From NCBI RefSeq assembly GCF_042660705.1, contig NZ_JBHSUQ010000001.1: a DNA stretch of 64,000 nucleotides; one strand, written 5' to 3'. Positions 1-8,999 of this stretch are shown here, piece by piece; position 1 is the stretch's first letter, and the number at the start of each line of letters is the position of its first letter. Source of the DNA: Undibacterium_A arcticum. Its GTDB lineage: Bacteria; Pseudomonadota; Gammaproteobacteria; Burkholderiales; Burkholderiaceae_D. The notes under the pieces are model-generated. The model saw nothing but the letters and a program-made list of their open reading frames with translations, did no database searches and had not been told where the DNA came from. The translations under genes and the position numbers were made by a program.

Positions 1-1964
1 TTCGGCCCGCGTGCCTGGCCTTGATTAGTGCCACGTCCCTGGCCAGAACCACGGCGTGGCTGCCCCATATTGGCAAAGCCGAACGTCGTCTGCAGAGGAT
101 CTGGTTGCCGGCTGCGCTGTTGCCCTTGCCCTTGCCCTTGCCCCTGCCCTTGCCCCTGCCCTTGCCCCTGCCCCGACTGCCCGCCCGGTCCGCGTCCACG
201 GCCCGGATTTTGCGACTGCCCCTGATCTCTGCCATAACCGCTAATGCCGCGCGGCTCACCGGGCATGGCACGGCCCTGGCCTTGATGATCGGGACGCCCC
301 TGGCCCCGATGATCTCCCCGGCCCTTGAGCGGCTGGTCCTGCGCCGCGATCTTGTCCAGTCCGCTGACTTTCAGCAAATCCCGCACCGCGTTCTCTTCCA
401 GTTCTTCCCACCGACCGCGCTTCAGGCCTTGCGGCAAGGTCATCGCACCGTAACGCGTGCGGATCAAACGTGACACGGTCAGGCCGATCGCTTCGAACAT
501 GCGGCGCACCTCGCGGTTGCGGCCTTCGCCGATCGTGACGCGGTACCATTTGTTGACGCCTTCGCCGCCGCCGTCGGCGATTTTGGCAAATTGCGCCACG
601 CCGTCATCGAGCTCAACGCCGGCCAGCAATTTTTGCCGCATCCCCTGCTCCAGCTCGCCCAGCGTACGGACCGCATATTCGCGCTCGATGCCGTAACGAG
701 GATGCATCAGTCGGTTGGCCAGATCGCCCGAAGTGGTGAACAACAACAGGCCCTCGGTATTGAAATCGAGTCGCCCGACCGCCAGCCATTTGCCGGCCTT
801 CATCGTCGGCAAGCGATCGAATACCGATGGGCGACCATCCGGGTCGTCATGACTGACAATTTCTCCGGCCGGCTTGTGATAGATCAACACTCGCGGCGGA
901 CGCTTGCTGACCTTACGGTGAATCAGCTTGCCGTTGATGCGGACCTGGTCCGCCGGCAGGATGCGTTGGCCGATATGGGCCGGCTCGCCATTGACCGAAA
1001 CCCGCCCCGCAACAATCAGCTCTTCCATGTCGCGACGCGAACCAAGGCCTGCTTCAGCCAGTACCTTATGCAATTTCGGCGCGTCGTCGTCGGCCGTCAG
1101 GTCGCGCCGACCGCCTTTCTGGCCGGCACGGCCGTTTCGTTGTCCTTGCGCGCCGCTGTCCGCACTGTCCGCGATCGCGTCATAGGCATCGGAGGTGACG
1201 AACGAAAATACATCTTCGGCATTGCCGGCTCTGGCTGGCGGAGCCTTGCCTTTGCCGCGCCCGTTGCTGTGCTGCGGGTTGGGCGAGCTCGCGGGCTGGT
1301 TACCATGCTTGTTGTGTGCTCGATCGGGCTTTCGCGGTCCCCTCGGATGCTGGGCTTTGCGTTCACCTCGCTCCGGGCGCGGCTCGCTGCCGCCGGCAAC
1401 CACGTTCTGCTCCGCGGCGCCCGGAATATTCTGCGCTGGCGCCGCCTCGGCCTGTTGGCTCGACTGGTTTTCGGGCGCGGCCGATTCGCCTGAGCGCGGT
1501 GCTGCGCGGGGGCCTCTGGGTGCACGTGGACCGCGCGCGCCGCGCTTGGCCGGCTTGTCCTCTGAGGTAGCCTCAACCGGCGCCGCCTCGGCCTGTTGCG
1601 TCGACTGGTTTTCGATCGCGGCCGACTCGCCCGCGCGCGGTGCTGCGCGGGGGCCTCTGGGTGCACGTGGACCGCGCACGCCGCGCTTGGCCGGCTTGTC
1701 CTCTGAGGTAGCCTCAACCGGCGCCGCCTCGGCCTGTTGCGTCGACTGGTTTTCGATCGCGGCCGACTCGCCCGCGCGCGGTGCTGCGCGGGGACCGCGC
1801 ACGCCGCGCTTGGCCGGCTTGTCCTCGGTGGTGGCCTCAACCGGCGGCACATTGTCAACGGACGGAGTGGCCGAAGCGACCGTCTTACGCGGACGTCCGC
1901 GTGGTTTTTTTGGTTCAGCCGAGGTCAGATCGACCGGCGCATCTTTGATGTCATTGGGATTCAT
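1..1964 (-). CDS. rluB: 23S rRNA pseudouridine(2605) synthase RluB, repeat-extended, partial at window edge
   Basis: RluB converts a uridine of 23S rRNA helix 80 to pseudouridine. The frame is open from an ATG at 1964 to the left edge, at least 654 codons, far longer than the usual 250-550 residues. An S4 RNA-binding domain (KLHKVLAEAGLGSRR) lies near residues 296-340, and the catalytic motif GRLDFNTEGLLLF has its Asp near residue 399. The N-terminal 290 residues are low-complexity and contain 3-4 copies of a 47-residue Ala/Pro/Arg-rich repeat. The C-terminal tail after about residue 545 is Gly/Gln/Arg-rich and ends in a run of Gly-Gln pairs. The start overlaps the end of scpB by 14 bases, so the two are probably cotranscribed. 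The stop codon is outside the window. Tails of this kind are known in betaproteobacterial RluB; the repeat copy number may be unstable. Confidence 0.9.
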   Translation of the reverse strand, partial: MNPNDIKDAPVDLTSAEPKKPRGRPRKTVASATPSVDNVPPVEATTEDKPAKRGVRGPRAAPRAGESAAIENQSTQQAEAAPVEATSEDKPAKRGVRGPRAPRGPRAAPRAGESAAIENQSTQQAEAAPVEATSEDKPAKRGARGPRAPRGPRAAPRSGESAAPENQSSQQAEAAPAQNIPGAAEQNVVAGGSEPRPERGERKAQHPRGPRKPDRAHNKHGNQPASSPNPQHSNGRGKGKAPPARAGNAEDVFSFVTSDAYDAIADSADSGAQGQRNGRAGQKGGRRDLTADDDAPKLHKVLAEAGLGSRRDMEELIVAGRVSVNGEPAHIGQRILPADQVRINGKLIHRKVSKRPPRVLIYHKPAGEIVSHDDPDGRPSVFDRLPTMKAGKWLAVGRLDFNTEGLLLFTTSGDLANRLMHPRYGIEREYAVRTLGELEQGMRQKLLAGVELDDGVAQFAKIADGGGEGVNKWYRVTIGEGRNREVRRMFEAIGLTVSRLIRTRYGAMTLPQGLKRGRWEELEENAVRDLLKVSGLDKIAAQDQPLKGRGDHRGQGRPDHQGQGRAMPGEPRGISGYGRDQGQSQNPGRGRGPGGQSGQGQGQGQGQGQGQGQGQQRSRQPDPLQTTFGFANMGQPRRGSGQGRGTNQGQARGP
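122..172. repeat. Hexanucleotide tandem repeat encoding Gly-Gln run in RluB tail
   Basis: About eight units of CCCTTG/CCCCTG on the plus strand. Read on the minus strand in the rluB frame they encode alternating Gly-Gln. The six-base unit keeps the frame whatever the copy number, so length changes by slippage would be tolerated. Confidence 0.85.
1438..1840. repeat. Tandem 141-bp coding repeat in RluB N-terminus
   Basis: The segment beginning CCTCAACCGG recurs at 1571, 1712 and 1835. The first spacing is 141 bases and the second 123, the latter being 18 bases (six codons) shorter. A more diverged copy starts near 1438. All spacings are multiples of three, so the repeat stays in the rluB frame and encodes a 41-47-residue unit containing EDKPAKRG and an ENQSTQQAEAAP-like segment. 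Confidence 0.85.
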
Positions 1965-2796
1965 TGTTCGTTTCTAGGTTGTGCTGAACGGGCGCAGCGA
2001 CAACCGATAGTTCTGGCGCAGCGTCGTTGGGTTGAGCCTCAGCTGGTACAGCCTCGGCATGCGGGTCCGGTTCGGTCCCGGCGTCTTCGGTTACTTGATC
2101 ACTCTCTATTGCTAACACCGTCTCGGCAAATTCGGCTGCCGAGGCAGTCACGTTACTCACGGTATTATCGCCGGCGAAATCCATCGCCGACTGGTCCAGG
2201 TTGGCTTGCAGTCCCGCTTCCAGCGCCTGCATTTCCATCAGCATGCCGCCCTGCACGTCTCCTTTGCTGATCTGCTGCAACGGCGGCAGCTGGTCGAGCG
2301 AGGTCAGACCCAGGTCGTCCAGAAACTGTTTGGTAGTGGCAAACAATGCCGGTCGGCCCAGTACGTCGCGATGTCCGATCGCGTCGATCCAGCCGCGGTC
2401 TTCGAGCATCTTGATGGTTTGCGAATTGACCGTGACACCACGGATTTCCTCGATATCGCCGCGCGTCACCGGCTGGCGATAGGCGACAATTGCCAGCGTC
2501 TCGAGCGTTGCACGGGAATATTTCGGCGGTTTCTCGGGATTCAGCCGATCCAGATACAGCTTCATCTCGGGCCGACTCTGAAAGCGCCAACCGGTCGACA
2601 AGCTCACCACTTCGATCCCTTTGCCAGCCCAGTCACCGCGCAAGTCTTCCAGCATCAGCTTGATGGTATCGGCGCCGACCATGTCTTCGCCATCACCTTC
2701 TTCGACAAAGAGCTTCTTCATCGCGTTGATCGACAGCGGCTCATGGGCGCAAAGCAGTGCAGTTTCGAGGACTTTTTTTGCCTCAGCAGTATTCAT
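1951..2796 (-). CDS. scpB: Segregation and condensation protein ScpB
   Basis: ScpB is the winged-helix kleisin-interacting subunit of the SMC-ScpA-ScpB condensin, which compacts and segregates the chromosome. The characteristic stretch KPPKYSRATLETLAIVAYRQ, followed by RGVTVNSQ and GRPALFATTKQFLDDLGL, is intact. The frame extends up to a TTG at 2835, but the ATG at 2796 begins MNTAEAKKVLETAL, where betaproteobacterial ScpB proteins normally start, so I prefer it. No strong ribosome-binding site is seen at either. The C-terminal 100 residues are an acidic, poorly conserved tail. The gene overlaps rluB downstream, the usual neighbour; scpA is not in the window. Confidence 0.93.
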   Translation of the reverse strand: MNTAEAKKVLETALLCAHEPLSINAMKKLFVEEGDGEDMVGADTIKLMLEDLRGDWAGKGIEVVSLSTGWRFQSRPEMKLYLDRLNPEKPPKYSRATLETLAIVAYRQPVTRGDIEEIRGVTVNSQTIKMLEDRGWIDAIGHRDVLGRPALFATTKQFLDDLGLTSLDQLPPLQQISKGDVQGGMLMEMQALEAGLQANLDQSAMDFAGDNTVSNVTASAAEFAETVLAIESDQVTEDAGTEPDPHAEAVPAEAQPNDAAPELSVVAAPVQHNLETNNESQ

Positions 2797-3175
2797 GTGC
2801 GAAATAGTCGGCTTGTGTTCTGAGTTGTTGTGCAACGAATGACATCATGAATGTCTATCGTCTGGAGTACTCGTTGATGCCGCATTCCGTCGCCACGGGG
2901 AAGTATAAATGGGCGGGAATGACAAGATTAGATCGGGGCAGAATCGGGTCTGCCGCCGCGGCTTGCCGGGTTGACTACACCGATGCACGCCGCCGGGTTT
3001 AAAGAATTAGGAGTATTCGCTTATCCATCCAGCCATCTGCAGCCATTAGGAGCGCAACAGGATCGGCCACTTCTGCAAACACGGTAAATTGTACATCAAT
3101 ATAATTACAGCGCCTTGATTTTCAAAAAACGACATCGACAAATCAACGGACTGAAAATTGCATCACATGCATAAC
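2797..3175. other. Gene-free stretch upstream of scpB
   Basis: I find no convincing reading frame or RNA gene here. It becomes AT-rich toward 3060-3175 and presumably carries the scpB-rluB promoter, though no clear -35/-10 pair stands out. Confidence 0.5.
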
Positions 3176-3202
3176 AAAAAGCCACGCGATGCGTGGCTTT
3201 TC
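3176..3202 (-). terminator. Rho-independent terminator after tRNA-fMet
   Basis: A ten-base-pair stem (AAAGCCACGC with GCGTGGCTTT, three-base loop) is flanked by A and T runs, so it could work in both directions. It lies just downstream of the minus-strand tRNA gene. Confidence 0.8.
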
Positions 3203-3210
3203 ATCTAATT

Positions 3211-3287
3211 TGGTTGCGGGGACAGGATTTGAACCTGTGACCTTCGGGTTATGAGCCCGACGAGCTGCCAGACTGCTCCACCCCGCG
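3211..3287 (-). tRNA. Initiator tRNA-fMet (anticodon CAT)
   Basis: The minus strand reads a 77-nt cloverleaf beginning CGCGGGGTGGAGCAG and ending with an encoded CCA. The anticodon loop is CTCATAA, giving CAT. The first base C faces A at position 72, so the acceptor stem lacks the terminal pair, and three G-C pairs (GGG/CCC) precede the anticodon loop. Both traits mark initiator rather than elongator tRNA-Met. The T-loop GGTTCAAATCC is intact, and a terminator follows immediately. Confidence 0.97.
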
Positions 3288-3448
3288 TCTGATTTATCAA
3301 ATGATACAGCGTATCGATCGAAAGCGCAACCGTCGCAGCGAGTAGAAAGACGGTGCTACACTGTTAATTAAATCCGTCATCATGCATTTATTCTGCGAAC
3401 TCGTCGCGCAGCGTTCCGCCAATACAATCATCCTTGTGCCCTTCTCTT

Positions 3449-4023
3449 ATGAAATATTGTTCCGAATGCGCCCATCCCGTCTCGCTGATCGTACCGCCGG
3501 ACGACAACCGTCCGCGTTACGTGTGCGCCAACTGCGGGGCAATTCACTACCAGAATCCGAAGATGGTGATCGGGTCGATCCCGGTCTGGGAACAGGATGG
3601 CGAGGCGCGCATCCTGCTGTGCCGGCGTGCGATCGAACCGCGCCATGGCTATTGGACCTTGCCGGCCGGCTTCATGGAAAACAATGAGACCACCGCCGAT
3701 GCCGCATTGCGCGAGACCGCGGAAGAAGCCGGCGCCAGGATTGAATTACATGAGCTGTTTCCTTGCTGAACGTGGCACACGTGCATCAAGTCCATATGTT
3801 CTACCGTGCCACCCTACTCGACCTCAATTATGCGGCGGGCACCGAGAGCCTCGAAGTCAAGCTGTTCACCGAATCTGAAATTCCGTGGGACCAGATCGCG
3901 TTCCCGACGGTCGGTCAGACATTAAAATTTTTCTTCGCCGATCGCGCCAGCTTAAAAAACGGCGGCAGCTACGGGCTCCACACCCACGACATTACGACCT
4001 CGATGCGACAGCGCGATTATTGA
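3449..4023 (+). CDS. Nudix hydrolase with N-terminal zinc ribbon, frameshifted
   Basis: This belongs to the ADP-ribose/NADH pyrophosphatase-like Nudix hydrolases that begin with a zinc ribbon: CSEC near residue 4 and CANC about 25 residues later. The Nudix box GFMENNETTADAALRETAEE followed by AGA fits G-x5-E-x7-REUxEExGU. The frame breaks near 3760-3762: frame one ends ELFPC-stop, while the next frame continues LLNVAHVHQVHMFYRA through to HTHDI. Restoring one T to the TTT at 3758-3762 would read ELFSLLNVAHVHQ, the expected family sequence. The ATG at 3449 is preferred to the upstream TTG because it places MKYCSEC first. Substrate cannot be told from sequence. Confidence 0.85.
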
Positions 4024-4187
4024 CCTAAGCAGGTCTATGCTTGTCACCCGACCACCCTGCATTTCATGAGGTATATTCAAACTCCCGTTGATATATATGC
4101 GGCACATGGCCGCGTTGAGATGAGTATATCCTTGCAACAGGAGCACAAAAGGATGCACCGCAAACCGCTGCGACGCGAGTTGGTGCG

Positions 4188-4907
4188 ATGATTCCCTGGC
4201 TCGAGGCGGACACGCCGTTTCCCGATGTATCGACGACGTTGACCACGGCCGACGGCGCGGCCGGCTTGCTGGCCGCGGGCGCGGATCTGTCGCCGGCGCG
4301 GCTGTTGGACGCCTACCGGCACGGGATTTTCCCGTGGTTTTCGGGCGAGCAGCCTATTCTGTGGTGGAGCACCGATCCGCGCATGGTGCTATTTACCGAA
4401 CAATTCAAAATTTCCGACAGCCTGAAAAAAACCCTGCGGAAATTTCATCAAAGCACCATATCCGACGGCCGCTGGCAAATCCGATTCGACAGCGCATTTG
4501 AACAGGTGATGCGCGCCTGCGCCGCCCGCAGCAATGGCGACGGCACCTGGATTTCGGAACAGATTGTCGAAGGTTACTGCGGACTGCATTGCCAAGGCTA
4601 CGCACACTCCTCCGAAGTCTGGCTTGACAGCGAACTGGTGGGTGGCGCCTATGGCGTCTGCATCGGCCACATGTTTTATGGCGAATCGATGTTCGCACGG
4701 GTCAGTGACGCATCCAAGATCGCGCTGGCTTACCTGGTGCATTTTCTGAGAAATAACGGCGTCGCAATGATAGACTGCCAGCAGGAGACCTCGCATCTGG
4801 CCTCGCTCGGCGCAACCCCGATTCCGCGTGAGCAATTCATCGAGCGACTGCGGCGGGCGATCGATCAGCCGCCGATTTCGAAATGGCAACCAATTGCGCT
4901 CGACTGA
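4188..4907 (+). CDS. aat: Leucyl/phenylalanyl-tRNA--protein transferase
   Basis: Aat transfers Leu or Phe from aminoacyl-tRNA to proteins with N-terminal Arg or Lys, making them substrates of ClpS-ClpAP (bacterial N-degron pathway). The 239-residue protein has the typical start MIPWLEADTPFP, YRHGIFPWFS at residues 43-52, WWSTDPR at 59-65, and GxxYGVCIGHMFYGESMF in the C-terminal GNAT-like domain. Length is normal. It is followed 58 bases later by bpt, the second N-degron transferase, so the pair probably forms one functional unit. Confidence 0.95.
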   Translation: MIPWLEADTPFPDVSTTLTTADGAAGLLAAGADLSPARLLDAYRHGIFPWFSGEQPILWWSTDPRMVLFTEQFKISDSLKKTLRKFHQSTISDGRWQIRFDSAFEQVMRACAARSNGDGTWISEQIVEGYCGLHCQGYAHSSEVWLDSELVGGAYGVCIGHMFYGESMFARVSDASKIALAYLVHFLRNNGVAMIDCQQETSHLASLGATPIPREQFIERLRRAIDQPPISKWQPIALD

Positions 4908-4965
4908 TGTCTACTACTAGGGCAAGTTTCATCCCGTTTTTTGACCGACCGGTACAACTAACCGT

Positions 4966-5691
4966 ATGAGCCACCTACAGGATCTGCCTTTCGCCACCTT
5001 GCAGTTTTACGCCACGGCGCCATATTCATGCAGCTATCTGGATGGGCGTCAGGCGCGTTCGCAGGTAGCGACGCCGTCGCATCTGATCAATGCCGATATC
5101 TATTCCGAACTGGTTAAAAGCGGTTTCCGCCGCAGCGGCATCTTCACCTACCGACCGTACTGTGATGGATGCAATGCCTGCATTCCGGTACGCGTCAGGA
5201 CGACCGAGTTTCATGCCAACCGCAGCCAGCGCCGCGCATGGTCCAAACATGGCAATCTGACTGCCTGGGTCACCACGCTGGCATACTCCCAGGAACACTA
5301 CGAGCTGTATTTGCGGTACCAATCGCAACGCCATGCAGGCGGCGGCATGGATCAGGACAGTCGTGACCAGTATGCACAATTCCTGCTGCAGAGCCGGGTC
5401 AACACCCGGCTGGTCGAGTTCCGCGAAAGCGATGGCAGCTTGCGCATGGTCAGTCTCATCGACATCCTGAACGACGGCTTCTCGTCGGTGTATACCTTCT
5501 ACGATCCCGATGTACCGGGCGCGTCTTATGGCATCTACAACGTGCTGTGGCAGATCGAACAGGCACGCCAGCTTGGCCTGCCCTATGTGTATCTCGGCTA
5601 CTGGATCGAACAGAGCCGCAAGATGGGTTACAAAATCAATTTTCGCCCGATCGAAGCGTTGCAGCAGGGGCAGTGGCAGCTATTACCCTAG
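4966..5691 (+). CDS. bpt: Aspartate/glutamate leucyltransferase Bpt
   Basis: Bpt attaches Leu to proteins with N-terminal Asp or Glu, feeding them to ClpS-ClpAP. The 241-residue protein is related to eukaryotic Ate1. It has the N-terminal cysteine cluster (C22 in YSCSYL; C66, C69 and C72 in PYCDGCNACIPVRV), FRRSGIFTYRP before it, and the C-terminal GNAT-like stretch YVYLGYWIEQSRKMGYKINFRP. It sits just after aat, the usual arrangement in betaproteobacteria, and upstream of pyrD. Confidence 0.95.
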   Translation: MSHLQDLPFATLQFYATAPYSCSYLDGRQARSQVATPSHLINADIYSELVKSGFRRSGIFTYRPYCDGCNACIPVRVRTTEFHANRSQRRAWSKHGNLTAWVTTLAYSQEHYELYLRYQSQRHAGGGMDQDSRDQYAQFLLQSRVNTRLVEFRESDGSLRMVSLIDILNDGFSSVYTFYDPDVPGASYGIYNVLWQIEQARQLGLPYVYLGYWIEQSRKMGYKINFRPIEALQQGQWQLLP

Positions 5692-5794
5692 GGCTTTGTC
5701 GTTGCCGGCCGGCACTGTAAAATGCCGCTGCACCATCGTGCGATGGGCACTGCGCCATCCCGCGACTCCCCACCCTCTGCCGCCAAGACGATCC

Positions 5795-6841
5795 ATGCCC
5801 GACAAATTCCTGTACGCCCTGACCCGCCCGCTGCTGTTTTCGCTCGATCCGGAAGCCGCCCACAACCTGACCTTGCCGGCATTGCAGCGCGCCGCTGCGT
5901 GCGGACTGGCCAAATTGCTGGCGCGCCCGGCGCCCGATGCGCGTCATGTGATGGGAATCCGGTTTCCCAATCCGGTGGGACTGGCTGCCGGGCTGGACAA
6001 GGACGGCGCCTATATCGACGGCCTGGCGGCCCTTGGCTTCGGTTTCATCGAAGTCGGGACCGTGACACCCCGTGCGCAGCCCGGCAATGCACGGCCGCGC
6101 ATGTTCCGCCTGCCCGCGGCCAAGGCCATCATCAATCGGATGGGCTTTAACAATGGCGGCGTCGACGCCTTCGTCGCCAATGTGCAGGCGTCGAAGTTTT
6201 ACCAGAACAAGGAAGGCGTACTCGGACTGAACATCGGCAAGAACGCCGACACACCGATCGAAAATGCGGCCGATGACTACCTGTTGTGTCTGCAAAAGGT
6301 ATATCCGTATGCAAGTTACGTGACGGTGAACGTCTCGTCGCCGAATACCAAGAATCTGCGTCAGCTGCAGGGTGCCTCGGAACTGGATGCACTGCTGTCG
6401 CGCCTGAAGGACGGGCAACAGCGGCTGGCCGACCAGCATCAGCGCTATGTGCCGATCACGCTGAAGATCGCACCCGATATCGATGGCGAGCAGATCAAAA
6501 ACATCGCTGACGCGCTGCTGCGGCACAAGATCGATGGCGTGATTGCGACCAATACCACGATCACGCGCGATGCAGTCGCGGGCTTGCCGCATGCCGAAGA
6601 GATGGGTGGACTGTCCGGCGCGCCGGTACGCGACCTGTCGACCGCCGTGATCCGTTGCCTGAAGGCAGAACTGGGCGACGCGCTGCCTATCATCGGCGTC
6701 GGCGGCATCCTGTCGGGCGCCGACGCGAAGGCCAAGATCGATGCCGGCGCCAGCCTGGTGCAGTTATACAGCGGCCTGATCTACCAGGGCCCGGCGCTGA
6801 TACGCGAATGCGCGGCGGCGCTGCGCCAACCGCACGCATGA
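5795..6841 (+). CDS. pyrD: Dihydroorotate dehydrogenase (quinone), class 2
   Basis: PyrD oxidises dihydroorotate to orotate with FMN and passes electrons to the quinone pool; it is the fourth step of pyrimidine synthesis and is membrane-associated. The N-terminal amphipathic segment MPDKFLYALTRPLLFSLDPE typical of class 2 enzymes is present, followed by the FMN-binding TIM barrel. Motifs are GLAAGLDKDG, NRMGFNNGG, the catalytic NVSSPNTKNLRQLQ loop and IGVGGILSG. The same frame is open much further upstream, but the ATG at 5795 gives the family start and a normal 348 residues. It ends about 30 bases from the convergent CysB-like gene. Confidence 0.95.
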   Translation: MPDKFLYALTRPLLFSLDPEAAHNLTLPALQRAAACGLAKLLARPAPDARHVMGIRFPNPVGLAAGLDKDGAYIDGLAALGFGFIEVGTVTPRAQPGNARPRMFRLPAAKAIINRMGFNNGGVDAFVANVQASKFYQNKEGVLGLNIGKNADTPIENAADDYLLCLQKVYPYASYVTVNVSSPNTKNLRQLQGASELDALLSRLKDGQQRLADQHQRYVPITLKIAPDIDGEQIKNIADALLRHKIDGVIATNTTITRDAVAGLPHAEEMGGLSGAPVRDLSTAVIRCLKAELGDALPIIGVGGILSGADAKAKIDAGASLVQLYSGLIYQGPALIRECAAALRQPHA

Positions 6842-6870
6842 CACGTTGCGGGGACGCGGTTACGGGGTGA

Positions 6871-7797
6871 TTACTCGGCGCCGCTGACCGCCCGTTCAAT
6901 CTCGGCGCGGGTCAGGCCCGGCGCGAACTGCAGAATGAAATCATAGGCATACGAGCGCAGATAGGTGCCTCGCCGCACCGCCAGCCGCGTCACATTCGGC
7001 GCGAACAGATGGGTCGCCTCGACCGCGCGCAACCCTAGGTCGCGGGCATGATCAAACGCCATTGAGGCGACCAGCCCGACCCCCAAGCCAAGCGACACGT
7101 ACTGCTTGATCACGTCGGAATCCATTGCAGTCAATACGACATCGGGCTCGAGGCCGGCTTTGGCGAACGCTTCGTCGATGTGGCTGCGGCCGGTAAAACC
7201 GACGTCGTAGGTGATGAGCGCATACGCCGCCAAGTCTTCCAGCCGCACCGGGTTGTGCGCCAACAAAGGATGCCCTTCCGGCACCACGATCAGATGGCTC
7301 CAGCGGTAGCACGGGAATGACACCAGATCGGGAAACTGGCTCAGGCCCTCGGTCGCGATGCCGATATCGGTACGACCCGACAGCACCCATTCGGCGATAT
7401 GTTCCGGTGCGCTCTGCTGCAGCGCGATCCGGACCTCCGGGAACGCGGCGCGAAACCCCTGCACCACTTCCGGCAGCACGTATCGCGCCTGCGTGTGCGT
7501 GGTCGCGACCGACAGCGTGCCGCTGGTCTTACCCGCATATTCACGACTGGCCTGCTGCAGATTTTCAGCCTCGATCAGCAAGCGCTCGATGATTTTCAAG
7601 ATCCCCTTGCCCGGTTCGGTCAACCCGGTCAGGCGCTTGCCGTTACGCTCGAAAATATCGACCCCGAGTTCCTCTTCCAGCTCTCGGATCTGACGGCTGA
7701 CGCCCGGTTGCGAGGTAAACAGCACATTCGCCACTTCGGTCAGGTTATAACCGCGGCGCGAGGCTTCGCGGATCGATCGTAGTTGTTGAAAATTCAT
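6871..7797 (-). CDS. CysB-family LysR transcriptional regulator
   Basis: A 308-residue LysR-type activator with an N-terminal winged helix (MNFQQLRSIREASRRGYNLTEVANVLFTSQPGVSRQI, cut here into MNFQQLRSIREA and LFTSQPGVSRQI) and a periplasmic-binding-like effector domain. TTHTQARYVLP around residues 100-110 matches the inducer pocket of CysB/Cbl, which sense N-acetylserine or adenosine phosphosulfate and activate sulfur assimilation. It lies directly downstream of cysTWA on the same strand, so it is probably the local regulator and may be cotranscribed. Whether it is CysB or Cbl cannot be settled by sequence reading alone. Confidence 0.9.
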   Translation of the reverse strand: MNFQQLRSIREASRRGYNLTEVANVLFTSQPGVSRQIRELEEELGVDIFERNGKRLTGLTEPGKGILKIIERLLIEAENLQQASREYAGKTSGTLSVATTHTQARYVLPEVVQGFRAAFPEVRIALQQSAPEHIAEWVLSGRTDIGIATEGLSQFPDLVSFPCYRWSHLIVVPEGHPLLAHNPVRLEDLAAYALITYDVGFTGRSHIDEAFAKAGLEPDVVLTAMDSDVIKQYVSLGLGVGLVASMAFDHARDLGLRAVEATHLFAPNVTRLAVRRGTYLRSYAYDFILQFAPGLTRAEIERAVSGAE

Positions 7798-7926
7798 AAT
7801 GAGCCGCCTTTAAATTCCGTTTTCAATCTTTAATTCGCAATCTCTGACGGTCCTGTCATCGCGCGCAGATAGGGTCCGAGTGCGCGGAGAATGGCATTGC
7901 CGCTGGCACGGGGTGGACCATGCCCC

Positions 7927-8997
7927 CTATTGCGTGACGCCATCGACGAATACGTGCAGGCGCTTTGGGCGCACTACCAAGGTCTCACCCTCTTTCAGCT
8001 TGAGGTGCGCATAGCGTTCATTCGATATCACCGCCTCGATCATTTCCGCATTGTCGTCGCGTTCCAGTTCCAGTTGCGCCAACGGGCCTATCGCGTGGGC
8101 GCGGCGCAACTGCACCACGATCCCTTGCGCCCCGGGCGCATAGCGGTCGACCTCGAACTCGTGCGGCCGCACATAGCCAATGCCGGTCGCATCCTGCGCG
8201 TCGGCATGGGACGGCACGTCGAAACTTGCGCCGCCGGTCGCCAATACTCCCTGATGCACGCGACCGTGAAACAGGTTGACGTTACCCAGAAAGCCGTACA
8301 CGAAGGGCGATGCCGGGTGGTTATAGACCTCGTCCGGCGCGCCGATCTGCTCGACCCGACCCCGGTTCATCAGCACGATCTGGTCGGCCACTTCCAGCGC
8401 CTCTTCCTGATCGTGCGTGACGAAGATGCTGGTCACGTGCAACTCGTCATGCAGGCGGCGCAACCAGCGCCGCAACTCCTTGCGCACCTTGGCATCCAAC
8501 GCACCGAACGGCTCGTCCAGCAGCAGCACCCGGGGCTCGACCGCCAGCGCGCGCGCCAGGGCGATGCGTTGCCGCTGGCCGCCGGATAGCTGCGGCGGCG
8601 TGCGATCGGCCAGCCAGTCGAGCTGCACCAATTCCAGCAATTGCGTGACCTTGTCGCGAATCTGCGCTTCCGACGGTCGCACTTTGCGCGGCTTGACGCG
8701 CAAGCCGAATGCGATGTTCTCGAATACCGTCATGTGCTTGAACAGCGCGTAGTGCTGAAACACGAAGCCGACCTGGCGCTCCCGCACATGACGCGCCGCA
8801 GCGTCCTCACCATCCAGCAAGACCTGCCCCGAATCCGGATGCTCCAGCCCGGCGATGATGCGCAGCAAGGTGGTTTTGCCGCAGCCGGACGGACCGAGCA
8901 GCGCGGTCAGTTCACCGGCCGGAAAATTCAGCGATACCTCATCGAGCGCGATGAAATCGCCGAACCGCTTGTTGATCTGCTTGACTTCGATCGCCAT
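7927..8997 (-). CDS. cysA: Sulfate/thiosulfate ABC transporter ATP-binding protein CysA
   Basis: ATPase of the sulfate/thiosulfate importer. Walker A GPSGCGKTT is at residues 35-43, the signature is LSGGQRQRIALARAL, Walker B is VLLLDEPFGALD, and a C-terminal TOBE/regulatory domain follows. Two in-frame ATGs exist, at 9003 (overlapping the cysW stop as ATGA) and 8997. I prefer 8997 because AGGAG lies eight bases before it and MAIEVKQINKRFGDF matches the family start. It is the last transporter gene before the CysB-like regulator. Confidence 0.93.
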   Translation of the reverse strand: MAIEVKQINKRFGDFIALDEVSLNFPAGELTALLGPSGCGKTTLLRIIAGLEHPDSGQVLLDGEDAAARHVRERQVGFVFQHYALFKHMTVFENIAFGLRVKPRKVRPSEAQIRDKVTQLLELVQLDWLADRTPPQLSGGQRQRIALARALAVEPRVLLLDEPFGALDAKVRKELRRWLRRLHDELHVTSIFVTHDQEEALEVADQIVLMNRGRVEQIGAPDEVYNHPASPFVYGFLGNVNLFHGRVHQGVLATGGASFDVPSHADAQDATGIGYVRPHEFEVDRYAPGAQGIVVQLRRAHAIGPLAQLELERDDNAEMIEAVISNERYAHLKLKEGETLVVRPKRLHVFVDGVTQ

Positions 8998-8999
8998 GA

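Noticed and set aside
591..1493. A 300-codon plus-strand frame
   Set aside because: Opposite the conserved RluB catalytic domain, no recognisable family.
1195..1977. A 260-codon plus-strand frame with Gly/Ala repeats
   Set aside because: It is the reverse of the repeat-rich rluB N-terminus; the minus-strand frame has the S4 and catalytic domains.
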